From Yarrowia lipolytica (lineage: Eukaryota > Ascomycota > Dipodascomycetes > Dipodascales): DNA of 64,000 nt. The DNA is taken from contig NC_090774.1 of the NCBI RefSeq assembly GCF_001761485.1, positions 3,038,001 to 3,102,000 of the forward strand, given 5' to 3'. Position numbers and translations under genes: made by a program. Positions 41,065-51,832 of the stretch are shown here, piece after piece. Within the stretch, counting starts at the first letter, position 1. The number at the start of each line of letters is the position of its first letter. The notes under the pieces were generated by a model. That model was given only the letters and a program-made list of their open reading frames with translations, had not been told where the DNA came from and did not search any database.

Positions 41065-41927
41065 CAGGGCCAGCTCTGTATTATTAATAGATAAGTAATT
41101 AACAGGTGTATATTATGAGTGCGAGTGCGAGTGCGAAGGGCAGTGTATGTACGGGTAGAAGTGCAGGTTCAAAGAGTGTTCTGCTACTTGTAATATGAAA
41201 AGGTTGTCCAAGGAATTGTCTGACTTGCAACAATATTTATTACACGTGCAGTATAAATATGGATTTGGACTGTCTCACAGTGCCATGTGGTCTAAACACC
41301 CACATGGCAGTACCCGTACATACTGGTACATACTTGTAGAGGGTTCCAGAGAGAAGGCACTATTTGTACAGTAGTGAGTACTGGATGTGACCTATGGAGC
41401 TATTAGAGCTTCTAAGACCCAGCCAGATTATTGTACGAGTACGAGAGATTTTTTTTGCAAGATCAAGGGCTGTTTATACAAGTACTAGCTCTACCTACCG
41501 GTACTTGCAGTGAGATAGCAGTCGAACTGAACCAAGCGCTACATCTGTCGCACTGTGGTATTGTTAAGTCCACGAAACCCAACGTCAGATGTCATCGATA
41601 TGTGTAAGGCTTGAGTTACCGGCGTTTACGTTTTAATAAGGGGCATGTGATTCAGTTCTCCCCCAGTTTGGCCACACACAGTTTGGCTAATAGGCGCTAA
41701 TTAAGTCTCAAAGGTGGAGGTTGCACAGAGGTAAAACGTGAGAGGGTTTAGCAGAAGGCTTGTCTATGATACAACTTGTCTATGATACGACTTTCATACA
41801 AGTACGATAGCAAGACGGTTCTGATATCAAGCGCTGTTCTTAGGTTACAGTATTTCTACAGGTACGTGAATTCCGGTTTCTGTTCTCAATCGCATGATGC
41901 TTGATCTATTAATAAATACACGGCTGT
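41065..41927. other. Convergent intergenic region
   Basis: 863 bases between the 3' ends of SWI1 (+) and ALK1 (-). It contains the hairpin at 41281-41309, a short GAGTGC repeat near 41118-41137, and a doubled CTTGTCTATGATAC near 41758-41790. No gene seen. Confidence 0.55.
41281..41309. repeat. 10-bp inverted repeat (hairpin)
   Basis: TGCCATGTGG (41281-41290) and CCACATGGCA (41300-41309) are perfect reverse complements around nine bases. Each arm holds a CATGTG/CACATG E-box-like core. Confidence 0.8.
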
Positions 41928-43499
41928 TTACTGAGCCTTGGTGGTCTTGGAGTTGTAGAGCTTGACCAGGACACCAGTGTGGTGGCACATGGTCAGAGCA
42001 TGGAACTTGACGGGAGGCTCAGGCTTGTCGTCAGCGTTCTCGATGGTGTCGTAGAGCTGCGCGATTCGTGCAAGAGCATAGCCAGCCTCGGTAAGAGCGT
42101 ACTGCTGGCCCAGACAGATTCGGGGTCCTCCATTGAAGGGCAGGTACTCCCATCCCTTAGCCTGGGAGGCACCATCCTCGTACCATCGCTCGGGTCGGAA
42201 CTCCTCAGCGTCCTCACCCCAGAACTCCTTGAGTCGGTGAGTGGTGAAAACGTGGTATGAAACGAGGTTGCCCTTTCGGACGACAATGGGCTGCATTCCG
42301 TCAGGTCCTCCTCCTCGGGGAAGAGTGGTGTCTCGGGTAGCGTATCGCATGTTGGCAGGGACAGAGGGGTAGAGTCGCAGGACTTCGTTAAGAACGTATC
42401 GCAGGTAGTCGCATCGCTTGAGAGACTCAAAGGTGATGGTGGACAGATCCTCACCGTCTCCAAGGTTCTCAATGACCTCCTCTCGCAGCTTGGCATAAAC
42501 CTCGGGTCGTCGAGCCATCAGATACAGGCACCAAGACAGAAGAGAAGCAGTGGTATCTCGGCCAGCAAGAAGAATGTTGAGAGCCTGGTCTCGCAGAACA
42601 ATGGGGTCCTTGGTCTCCTTGGCAAGCTCTCGGAGGAAAACGTACTTACCGTCGTCAACGTGCTTCTCGGACTCCTCAAGAGCCTTCTTAACGTAGTGGT
42701 CGACAAAGGCATGGACTCGCTCTCCAGAAGAGTACAGCTCTCGGGGTCTCCAGGCCCAGTAGAACATCTGAAGACGAGCTCGCTGGCCAAGGTGCTCCTG
42801 AGCGGTGTTGAAGTCCTCCTGGAAAGACTTTCGGAGATGGACGGGCATATCGGTGGGGACGGCAGTGGGGTTGGTTTCGACGGTCTGGGAACCGACAGAC
42901 TGGCCAAACAGGAACTCGGTGGCAGTGTCAAGAGTCAGGTTGAAGAAGAGCTCTTGGGCATCAAAGGCAGAGCCATCCTTGGGGATTCGAGAGGTCATGT
43001 ACTGGATGTGCTCCTCGATCATCTCAACGTCGGAAACCTGATCTCGAGCAAACTGGGGTCGCAGCATGGCTCGAGAATGCTGCCATCCCTGGCCGTCAAG
43101 AGTAAAGATACCGTTGCCAAGAACGGGGAGGAACTGAGCGTGTCGCTCACCGAGACAAAAGTCCTTGAACTGGGTGGCTAGAACAGCCTTGAGGTTCTCA
43201 GGGTCGACAGTGTGGTACATGTCAACGCCGAACACGGTGGTCTTGCAGGTGTAACCGGGGTAGACCTGGGACTCAAACATCCACTGAACAAACTCGAGCA
43301 GTCGGTTCTTCTTGGACTCAACCAGGAAGGGGATGAAGAAGGAGGCTGAAAAGGGGAATCGTGAAATATCCTTGGGCTTACCACACTTCCACTTCTTTTC
43401 GAGCTTGCGGGTTTTGATGTGGTACTGGATCACGGAGAAGCCATAGTAGGCTAGCAGAAAGACGCCGAGCGCCAGCGACAGGTTGAGGGCGTTGGACAT
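41928..43499 (-). CDS. ALK1: CYP52-family n-alkane hydroxylase (cytochrome P450)
   Basis: 523 residues from the ATG at 43499. An N-terminal membrane anchor (MSNALNLSLALGVFLLAYYG) fixes it to the ER. P450 landmarks: I-helix LLAGRDTTASLLSW, the ExxR helix in NEVLRLYPSVPANMRYA, and the heme loop FNGGPRICLGQQ with the ligand Cys near residue 462. The K-helix and C-terminal blocks are those of CYP52 enzymes that hydroxylate alkanes and fatty acids at the terminal carbon. I name it ALK1 because the next gene, 7 kb away, is FBA1, which I recall as the neighbour of ALK1 in Y. lipolytica. An alkane-responsive element lies 371 bases upstream of the ATG. The frame is open upstream to 43544, beginning at an ACG/GTG-type codon; the anchor supports 43499. 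Confidence 0.93.
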   Translation of the reverse strand: MSNALNLSLALGVFLLAYYGFSVIQYHIKTRKLEKKWKCGKPKDISRFPFSASFFIPFLVESKKNRLLEFVQWMFESQVYPGYTCKTTVFGVDMYHTVDPENLKAVLATQFKDFCLGERHAQFLPVLGNGIFTLDGQGWQHSRAMLRPQFARDQVSDVEMIEEHIQYMTSRIPKDGSAFDAQELFFNLTLDTATEFLFGQSVGSQTVETNPTAVPTDMPVHLRKSFQEDFNTAQEHLGQRARLQMFYWAWRPRELYSSGERVHAFVDHYVKKALEESEKHVDDGKYVFLRELAKETKDPIVLRDQALNILLAGRDTTASLLSWCLYLMARRPEVYAKLREEVIENLGDGEDLSTITFESLKRCDYLRYVLNEVLRLYPSVPANMRYATRDTTLPRGGGPDGMQPIVVRKGNLVSYHVFTTHRLKEFWGEDAEEFRPERWYEDGASQAKGWEYLPFNGGPRICLGQQYALTEAGYALARIAQLYDTIENADDKPEPPVKFHALTMCHHTGVLVKLYNSKTTKAQ

Positions 43500-43545
43500 A
43501 GTGCAGGAGTATTCTGGGGAGGACCTATGGTTTGGTGCTGTCACC

Positions 43546-43555
43546 TATATATATA
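43546..43555 (-). promoter_or_regulatory. TATA box of ALK1
   Basis: The tract tatatatata (minus-strand sense ggtatatatataggtgac) lies about 50 bases upstream of the ALK1 ATG, a short but plausible core-promoter position. Confidence 0.6.
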
Positions 43556-43869
43556 CCTCTGTGCTTTTTTTGTTCGCTTTTTTGAATTGACGCTTTCCCA
43601 GACTTTTTCATATTCACGATCGCTCAGTTTGGCATAAGGTTTCAGTTTACATGCACTCTTGAGGGATCTCGAATGGAATGAAAGAAGATGAAAACATACC
43701 AGGAACACCTCAGAACTGGAATCTATAGCATCATAAGATGTATGGAAGGCGAATTGATTGCTGACATCTCGGCAGGAAAGGTTCTGATGAGTTAACACCC
43801 CCTCTGGTCCTCCCCCCCTTACACCCGCTAACTTTCTGCTGTCTTGAATCTTCCCCACTAACACTTATT

Positions 43870-43893
43870 CACATGCTGTTGTCATCGCACAAG
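43870..43893 (-). promoter_or_regulatory. Alkane-responsive element ARE1 of ALK1
   Basis: In the minus-strand sense the site reads CTTGTG, twelve bases, CATGTG, which is the published ARE1 arrangement (CTTGTG-Nx-CATGTG) of the Y. lipolytica ALK1 promoter, bound by the bHLH factors Yas1 and Yas2 when n-alkanes are present. It is followed by AA, so CATGTGAA also fits the second element described there. Both half-sites are exact. It lies about 370 bases upstream of the ATG. Confidence 0.8.
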
Positions 43894-46800
43894 GTTCGAA
43901 AAGCCCTTGTTCCTCGTTGTTACCATGACGCTTAGGCTTTCAACAGTTGTGGGGACAGACCTTGAGCCGCAACATTAGAAGAATTTTGGTTGGTCACTGG
44001 AGTACAACAGTTAGCTCTGCTGTCCAGGAGACAGCGATGACAGCGACAGTTGGCCCCTCCTTGTGGTACCAGACGTCCTAGAGTGTGTCCTCATCACTGT
44101 TGCTACCAATTTTATGTCTTTAAACCACCATTATTTTCCACCTCCACCGTTCGTGACACCCGCTGGAGCTTCTCCGCAATCGTCATTTGCTGGGTTACTC
44201 ACAAGGTTAGAGTTGATCGCAGAGCTGGTTATTAGCGTCTGCGAACGTGTATACCTGTGTTGTATGAAGGGTGAAACATCTGTGCAATGTCGATATTTGA
44301 GCAGTACATACATGTATTTGTTTCTTGTTTCTCCAGTTGCGTATCAAGTCAGTCTTCTCGTGGCTCTAAAAGTCGTTTTGCAGGCGTTTGAAACGGCGTT
44401 CTAAACTGACCTGTGGGCTGCATACCCCGGACATACCCCAGAGTCAGTGGATTCAGGGTACCCCCTGTTTGTTTGTAAAGACCCCAGATGTGACTTCTGT
44501 GCTCTCTGCGGGCTCCCCCACCTCTCCCCTGCAGCATGTGGTCTCTTTGGAACCTCACAATAGCTTCTGAGCTGGCTTCTCTTTGCTCCGTCAGGATTTT
44601 TGTCCTCTCCCCAGTGTATTACTGTCTTGTTTGGGAACCCCGCGTTTCGCTAAGCATTGGGCCAAATCTAAGCCAAAATCAAAAAAGCAAAACGAACACC
44701 GAAGCTAGCGTTTTAGCATGGAGTAATGAAGGAAATTGACAGGAGTTTGGGTCAGAGATTTTACATGGGAGCTACTGGTCGGTCTTGGGTGTCGCTATAC
44801 GACTTTCTGGGTCTCATTCTCTCCATTGTTGTCCACCCACTACACAGTCCAAAATTGTTGAGTAAAGCTAAAAGAAAATTCCATGCAAAGGAAGAACGTG
44901 AAAGTGTAACTGGACAGATCCTGTGCGGAAGCCAAACTCAGACCGCCCACTACTCCGCGTCATCTGAAACTGTGGTTTCTCCGTATGGCGACGCAAATAC
45001 TTGTAGTCATTAGATGGACGAATCCACTCTTGTTTTCCTACCAGTAGTCAAGACTAAATCGTTGGTGAACCTATAGAGCATCATTTTCCAACAGGTGACT
45101 CATCCTCATGATCCACATGGGTCTGTAGAGGCGCACAGATCTCCATGGTGCGCGACGTGGTGCATCATTTGTGTACCAGCCGTCTGCTGCTTTCGTATAG
45201 GCATTGTTGTCAGCTTTTTGGAGAGGCTGACACATGGGGTGGTGATTCTTCAAGAAGTGGGTGGTGTCCAGAAGCAGGCGGCCCTGTCGATTGTCGTGGA
45301 CAATGGAATCAGAAGGCTGTAGGTCAACTACCAGACACACCGTTACAGAAAAAGAAACAGTCTATGGATCTAATACTTGTACTCGTATTGTACCGTGCAA
45401 CTTACATTCCTCACCGATTATTTGTCAATAAGTCGACTTTTCAAACAAACCGGCTCTCTTTAATTACCACGAGACCTCTACATCAAACACGAGTCGGTAG
45501 TTGCACGCTTTCTTGAGCCTGATCCATGAGTACATACGCTGGAATTACGGACAAAGCTCAAACTCTGGGTGTGACATGGTTTGAGGACCGGAAAATTATC
45601 GGGGCTGCTACTGTTTTCCGTTTCTTTAGACTCCGTCCAACTCCAGCAATCCGGTTGAGTCATGTCTCGAATCTCACTGGCTGTACTCCTGAGCTGCTGT
45701 GTCATTGGTTACTAAGTACTGTATGGCAGTACCTGGGACGTCCAGGCTGTTGTGAATAGGCGTACAGGTAGAGAGGATAACACTGTTCAAGTAGGACCCA
45801 TCAATACTTGCCTTCTTTACACGATAATGGTGGATGCAGCGATACATTAGGAGTATGCCTTAGCGAGAATCTGGCAGCATGTGAATGTTCACGCTGTCTT
45901 GCTGCTGAGAAAGCAAGGATAATCAGCAGGAAGAATAATAATATTTGCATTGGAAAATTGTTGAGCTACCGCACATGAATGGATAAAAGGACGGACTGTT
46001 AACTCCGTGTCTGTGGCTATTTTTATCTCGTCCATGTGCCATGTTCGTTGTTCTAGATGTTGCACAATGACCAAACAGATGCAGACTGATTGCAGTTCTT
46101 TGTTTTCCAGATCCTGGGGTACGAAAAGTGGAGATTGTTGCATGAAGTGGTAGTGTCGTCTTACTGACACTACAATTTGGTATTCTGATGATTGTCGTAC
46201 AATGGTGGGTGCATCTTGTTCAAGCAACGTCAGTTCTATGATGAGTTTGCTAATTGGCTACCCACCTCAAGACCTTGGTACATTCCGTACCTGGTACTTG
46301 TAAGACTACGCTGTAGCTTTGTGTCTCAGATGAGAATCTTATGGCCCATTGAATGGCTTGCGCTGGTCGAAAAGGGCAACCAAAGACAAACGTCCGTGGG
46401 GTGTGGGCATCATGGGGTCTGTATGAATAATCAGATTGGGTGAGTACGGCGAACTAGAAACAAGCGAATGACAGAGACGCAGTGTTGGTCGCGTCCATAC
46501 CCAACAAACGGCTTTTATCGCTGTTGTTAATGAGTTAAGTGCTTGAATTATAACGGCGATATATAGCTTTCTACACAGTTCATAAGTATCTACATATCCA
46601 TTACAGAGTACATACAAGTACATACCGTGTGTACTCGTAGCTTCTTGTAGCTACTTGTAGTTGTATGACAAGATAACGGCACCAGCCATTGAAGAAAGAG
46701 AATCATTGATGTGTACACTGCTTTTGTGTGTACACATAGCAAACCACCCCTTCATTCCCGTATCAACTACCCCACCATCCCCGCTATATTGGATGTCCCT

Positions 46801-48156
46801 TGAAGGCATGTGAAATTGCCACCTTCTCGTACAACACTACCCGTAGTCTGTGTCTTGCTTTGTGCAAAAATCCAGTATCCACATTTATTACTGCCAATTT
46901 ACACGCCTATTGCAAGTTTCACGTTCAATGGTCGCTTAAATGGTCGCTTTCCTTCCCGCAGATCGGACGTTACTAGATCGCGACTCCGTCCTCGACGTTG
47001 CTAGCTTATTATTAATAATTGGCACGTGCTAATAACAAGTAACGTGGTCCTTCACTCAAGCAGTCCATCAGTCTTGCACAATTGTTCTCACACTCATCCA
47101 ATCTACAACTTTCTTCAGCCCTCCTCTCCATACCATTCACCAACACCATTCCCTGTGACACTGTTGGATGTCACATCTGGCATTCTACTACTTCTTGTAG
47201 AAGAGGCCACAGGCACGCAATTGGTAGCTACTGCAAATACAGTACGTACTGCAACCGCACACATTACATGGCTAAGACCAATTCTTGTTCGCTTTCCAGT
47301 CTACCGTACGACCAGCTACAGTATGTACTCGTACCAGTACCTGGTGATACTTACAGAAATCGTCGGTGTTATAAGGGACATGACAGCGGTTCAATCCATA
47401 CCACAGGCTTTGGTGGGATCGTACATTAGATGCAGGTGAGTGTGTACTTTCGCAGTCACATGCTGTGGTTTGGTGCTACTGTAATTTCCCTCTCGCTTGG
47501 TGACTGAAGCCCACTGAAAAACGGACTACTATATCGGTAGCTACGTACTTGTAGCAAATCGTATCGGCGTAATCTTTCTTGGTGGCTCAGCCTCATCTTC
47601 CGTGACCTACAATTACATACAGTAGTCTATCAAAGAGTGCTCTCTGATTGATGGACTAGGAAGTCCTATACTTCCACCGCTTTAACAGCATACTGTAGGT
47701 CGGGAATATACTGTAAGCACAGGTAGAATTATGATAGGAAAGCTCGTCGTGAGAGACCCCTTTACCATCGTACAGTACAACCATTGTATACCTCCGTTCC
47801 AAGTCAAGTGTGAGGTGAGAATTACACTCAATACACAATGTAGTGTATGTGTAACTTCTGCTTCCCGTTTTTTTGGTCCAGCCAATCCTCCATCACCGTG
47901 ATGTATTCACACACAACATGTGTACTTAGTTGCAGTTGATATCACTCGTTCTGGATTATGTACATACTGTACATACAGTATCGTGACGTACATACTGTAG
48001 CTAATTATTTGTATTGCGACATCTCTGGTAATTTAAATTAATGGTACCACTTGTAATCGTACATTAATTACCATGCCTGTATCTCGGGTGTCCTCGTTCT
48101 CAGTTGGTCTCGACCCATTGACACACAGGCATAGTGTCCATCACAAGCATACATCT

Positions 48157-48192
48157 CACCTTGGCCACATATCCCACCTTGGCCACATATCC
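48157..48192. repeat. 18-bp perfect tandem duplication
   Basis: The unit caccttggccacatatcc occurs twice head to tail (48157-48174 and 48175-48192). No open frame with a recognisable product uses it. Confidence 0.9.
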
Positions 48193-50544
48193 AACAACTC
48201 GTATTCTCTAATTGTTGCCCTGGAAAAATGCCTTTCTCTTATAGTTGCCCCATATCATCTGTCACTGCGTGTGTCGCGTGGAGATACGTGGTTTAGAGTT
48301 CTGATAACAAGTGTGCCATTAGTACACCGACCACAGCTGTTGTGCGCATGTACGTTTTTGAGACTGTTGAGCTGAGATTGCTCTCGTAGTCGTCCCCTTA
48401 TTGCCTCGTATATATATTCATCACGGTACATAGACGAGGCTTGTGTGTGGCCCCTCATTCCAGCAGTCCAATGGTGGTGTGATCCTTGTATCATGACACT
48501 ATCAGCAGGGACAGCCCACATCACCATTCAAATCACGCTTCACCTTCCTTTTGACGGAGGTTTATATAATCGCTCTTACAGTGAGATCAGCCTTAAGACC
48601 AGCCGGCCTCTCGTGTCTGGAAAGCCTCTCGTATGAAACCGTGTACATACGGGCATCGCCTGATGTCCTTTTGACTTTGGTGCGATGGGGGAGACAATAT
48701 ACGAGTGAATATACGAGCGGGACATGTCTGACCGCGTGTATATACCGCTACAATACGATACTTAGTTGTACTGTGGCTGACTCAGTAGCTGCCGTGGAGG
48801 TCAGCTGTCGTGGAGGTCAGCTTGTACCGCCGCGTGGTTGTACTGGTACGATCTCTATCGCCGCAACCTCATGATCAACCCGGTATAAGTAGAATACATA
48901 CAAGTACGATACTTGTAGTCTACTTGTACTTGTACTCCTGGGGTAGAACCAGCGCCAGCTGATTTCCTACTTGTACGATACTGTAGACTCTCTGTTAGGG
49001 AAAGTCCCAACCAGCACACCATGCAACTCCAATATTAGACACCTAACTCTGAATATGAGGTTAGGCTCTCCGCCAGACAGTCTAGACTGTTTCTTAATTT
49101 TATTAGTAATGGCAGCAGTACAGGTATCTCTGGGCCGTAATATTCCCCACCAAGCCGCTAGATACGCCACTAAGCAAAGTTCAAGAGCCATCGCACAATT
49201 ATCTACGAGTACCGCAGCAATCATTCATTTCAAGGCACACATGGGGTTTCTCTTGCAGAAAAACGCACGGTTTCAAAGTATAAACGCACATCTAGGCCGA
49301 GACAAGTTGCGGGGTATGGTACTAGTATTTCCGGGTGCATTCCACGGGTGAATGGGCGTTTAGAATTGAGGCAATTGCCACGGGTTGGGCCACATATGTT
49401 GAGTACTCATTTCTCCTCTCAATGAACGTCTCCAGAATGACATACATTCTCCTCCAACACCTTGTGGGGTAAACTTCTGTCAGATTCCACGTAACAAGGT
49501 TGGTGTCGGAACAACGAAAAAGGATCGGAACAGAGCTTCCGGTGTCGGTGATTGGGCAGGGGGCTGAGGCGTGCCTGGCGCGTGCGCGTGGTAGAGAGAG
49601 TGTGCTACAGCAGAGAGATATTACTCGTTTGGAGCTAGAGATGCCGCCGTTGAAGAAATTAACGAACGAGTAACTAACAGACCATTCCAGGATCATCGAG
49701 GACCGTTGTCAGCGCCCTTACTACAGAAATGTATGTACAGTAATTACAACTGCGCGGCTGCTTGACGGATGTATGGAGTCTAAGTAATGAGTGCGTACGT
49801 AGCAACAACAGTGTACGCAGTACTATAGAGGAACAATTGCCCCGGAGAAGACGGCCAGGCCGCCTAGATGACAAATTCAACAACTCACAGCTGACTTTCT
49901 GCCATTGCCACTAGGGGGGGGCCTTTTTATATGGCCAAGCCAAGCTCTCCACGTCGGTTGGGCTGCACCCAACAATAAATGGGTAGGGTTGCACCAACAA
50001 AGGGATGGGATGGGGGGTAGAAGATACGAGGATAACGGGGCTCAATGGCACAAATAAGAACGAATACTGCCATTAAGACTCGTGATCCAGCGACTGACAC
50101 CATTGCATCATCTAAGGGCCTCAAAACTACCTCGGAACTGCTGCGCTGATCTGGACACCACAGAGGTTCCGAGCACTTTAGGTTGCACCAAATGTCCCAC
50201 CAGGTGCAGGCAGAAAACGCTGGAACAGCGTGTACAGTTTGTCTTAGCAAAAAGTGAAGGCGCTGAGGTCGAGCAGGGTGGTGTGACTTGTTATAGCCTT
50301 TAGAGCTGCGAAAGCGCGTATGGATTTGGCTCATCAGGCCAGATTGAGGGTCTGTGGACACATGTCATGTTAGTGTACTTCAATCGCCCCCTGGATATAG
50401 CCCCGACAATAGGCCGTGGCCTCATTTTTTTGCCTTCCGCACATTTCCATTGCTCGGTACCCACACCTTGCTTCTCCTGCACTTGCCAACCTTAATACTG
50501 GTTTACATTGACCAACATCTTACAAGCGGGGGGCTTGTCTAGGG

Positions 50545-50554
50545 TATATATAAA
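50545..50554 (+). promoter_or_regulatory. TATA box of FBA1
   Basis: TATATATAAA lies 82-91 bases upstream of the FBA1 ATG and is followed by a polypyrimidine stretch and an ACACA-type leader, as expected for a strongly expressed glycolytic gene. Confidence 0.75.
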
Positions 50555-50635
50555 CAGTGGCTCTCCCAATCGGTTGCCAGTCTCTTTTTTCCTTTCTTTC
50601 CCCACAGATTCGAAATCTAAACTACACATCACACA

Positions 50636-51832
50636 ATGCCTGTTACTGACGTCCTTAAGCGAAAGTCCGGTGTCATCGTCGGCGACGATGTCCGAGCCGT
50701 GAGTATCCACGACAAGATCAGTGTCGAGACGACGCGTTTTGTGTAATGACACAATCCGAAAGTCGCTAGCAACACACACTCTCTACACAAACTAACCCAG
50801 CTCTTCGAGTACGCCCGAGAGCACAAGTTCGCCCTCCCCGCCGTCAACGTGACCTCTTCGTCCACCGTTGTCGCCGTTCTTGAGTCTGCCCGAGCCAACA
50901 AGTCCCCCGTCATCATCCAGATGTCCCAGGGTGGCGCTGCCTACTTTGCTGGCAAGGGTGTCGACAACAAGGATCAGACCGCCTCCATCCAGGGAGCCAT
51001 TGCCGCTGCCCAGTTCATCCGAACCATTGCTCCCGTTTACGGCATTCCCGTCATCGTCCACACCGACCACTGTGCCCGAAAGCTGCTCCCCTGGCTCGAC
51101 GGTATGCTCGACGCCGATGAGGAGTACTTCAAGACTCACGGTGAGCCCCTCTTCTCTTCACACATGGTGGATCTCTCCGAGGAGGAGCACCCCGAGAACA
51201 TCGCCACCACCGCCGAGTACTTCAAGCGAGCCGCCAAGATGAACCAGTGGCTCGAGATGGAGATTGGTGTCACCGGAGGTGAGGAGGATGGTGTTGACAA
51301 CACTGGTGTCGACAACTCCAAGCTCTACACCCAGCCCGAGGACATTTACGCCGTCTACTCCGCCCTCGCTCCCATCTCCCCCAACTTCTCCATTGCCGCT
51401 GCCTTCGGTAACGTGCACGGTGTCTACAAGGTCGGCAACGTCAAGCTGCACCCCGAGCTCCTCGAGAAGCACCAGGCTTACTCCGCCGAGAAGGTTGGCT
51501 CTCCCGAGAAGCACGGCAACGGAAAGCCTCTCTTCCTCGTCTTCCACGGTGGATCCGGTTCTTCCGACTCCGACTACAAGATTGCCATTGATAACGGTGT
51601 TGTCAAGGTCAACCTCGATACTGATCTGCAGTACGCTTACCTTGTTGGTATCAGAGACTACATTCTCTCCAAGAAGGACTACCTCATGCAGCAGGTCGGC
51701 AACCCCGAGGGTGATGACAAGCCCAACAAGAAGTACTTCGACCCCCGTGTCTGGGTCCGAGAGGGTGAGAAGACCATGGCCAAGCGACTCGACTCTGCCT
51801 TTGAGGTTTTCAACGCCAAGAACACCTTGTAA
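50636..51832 (+). CDS. FBA1: Class II fructose-bisphosphate aldolase, two exons
   Basis: Exon 1 (50636-50698, MPVTDVLKRKSGVIVGDDV-RA) joins exon 2 (50801-51832) to give 364 residues. The 102-bp intron begins GTGAGT and ends CTAACCCAG; an intron of exactly this size and position is known for Y. lipolytica FBA1 and raises expression. The enzyme cleaves fructose 1,6-bisphosphate to dihydroxyacetone phosphate and glyceraldehyde 3-phosphate and works in reverse in gluconeogenesis. Zinc-binding HTDHCARKLLPW, the acidic EEHPEN block, GNVHGVYK with its metal His, and FHGGSGSSDSDY for phosphate binding are all present. Codon use is strongly biased (GCC, CTC, AAG, GAG), unlike most neighbours, indicating high expression. 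Confidence 0.98.

Larger units (their letters stand above)
43500..50635. other. 7.1-kb gap without a recognisable gene
   Basis: Divergent promoter space of ALK1 (-) and FBA1 (+). The left end has the ALK1 TATA box and ARE1 element. The right end has the FBA1 TATA box and a pyrimidine-rich leader. The interior holds small open frames (for example 44063-44404, 45145-45516, 47026-47439, 49322-49696 minus) with no recognisable domain, an 18-bp tandem repeat at 48157-48192, and dense TACTTGTA/GTAC motifs at 46600-46670, 47930-48000 and 48880-48975. I cannot exclude spliced or very short genes here. Confidence 0.5.

Noticed and set aside
47026-47439. 137-codon plus-strand frame ending at a GTGAGT in the ALK1-FBA1 gap
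   Set aside because: Ser/Thr/Tyr-rich with no domain; the donor-like hexamer is expected by chance at this frequency and has no acceptor partner.
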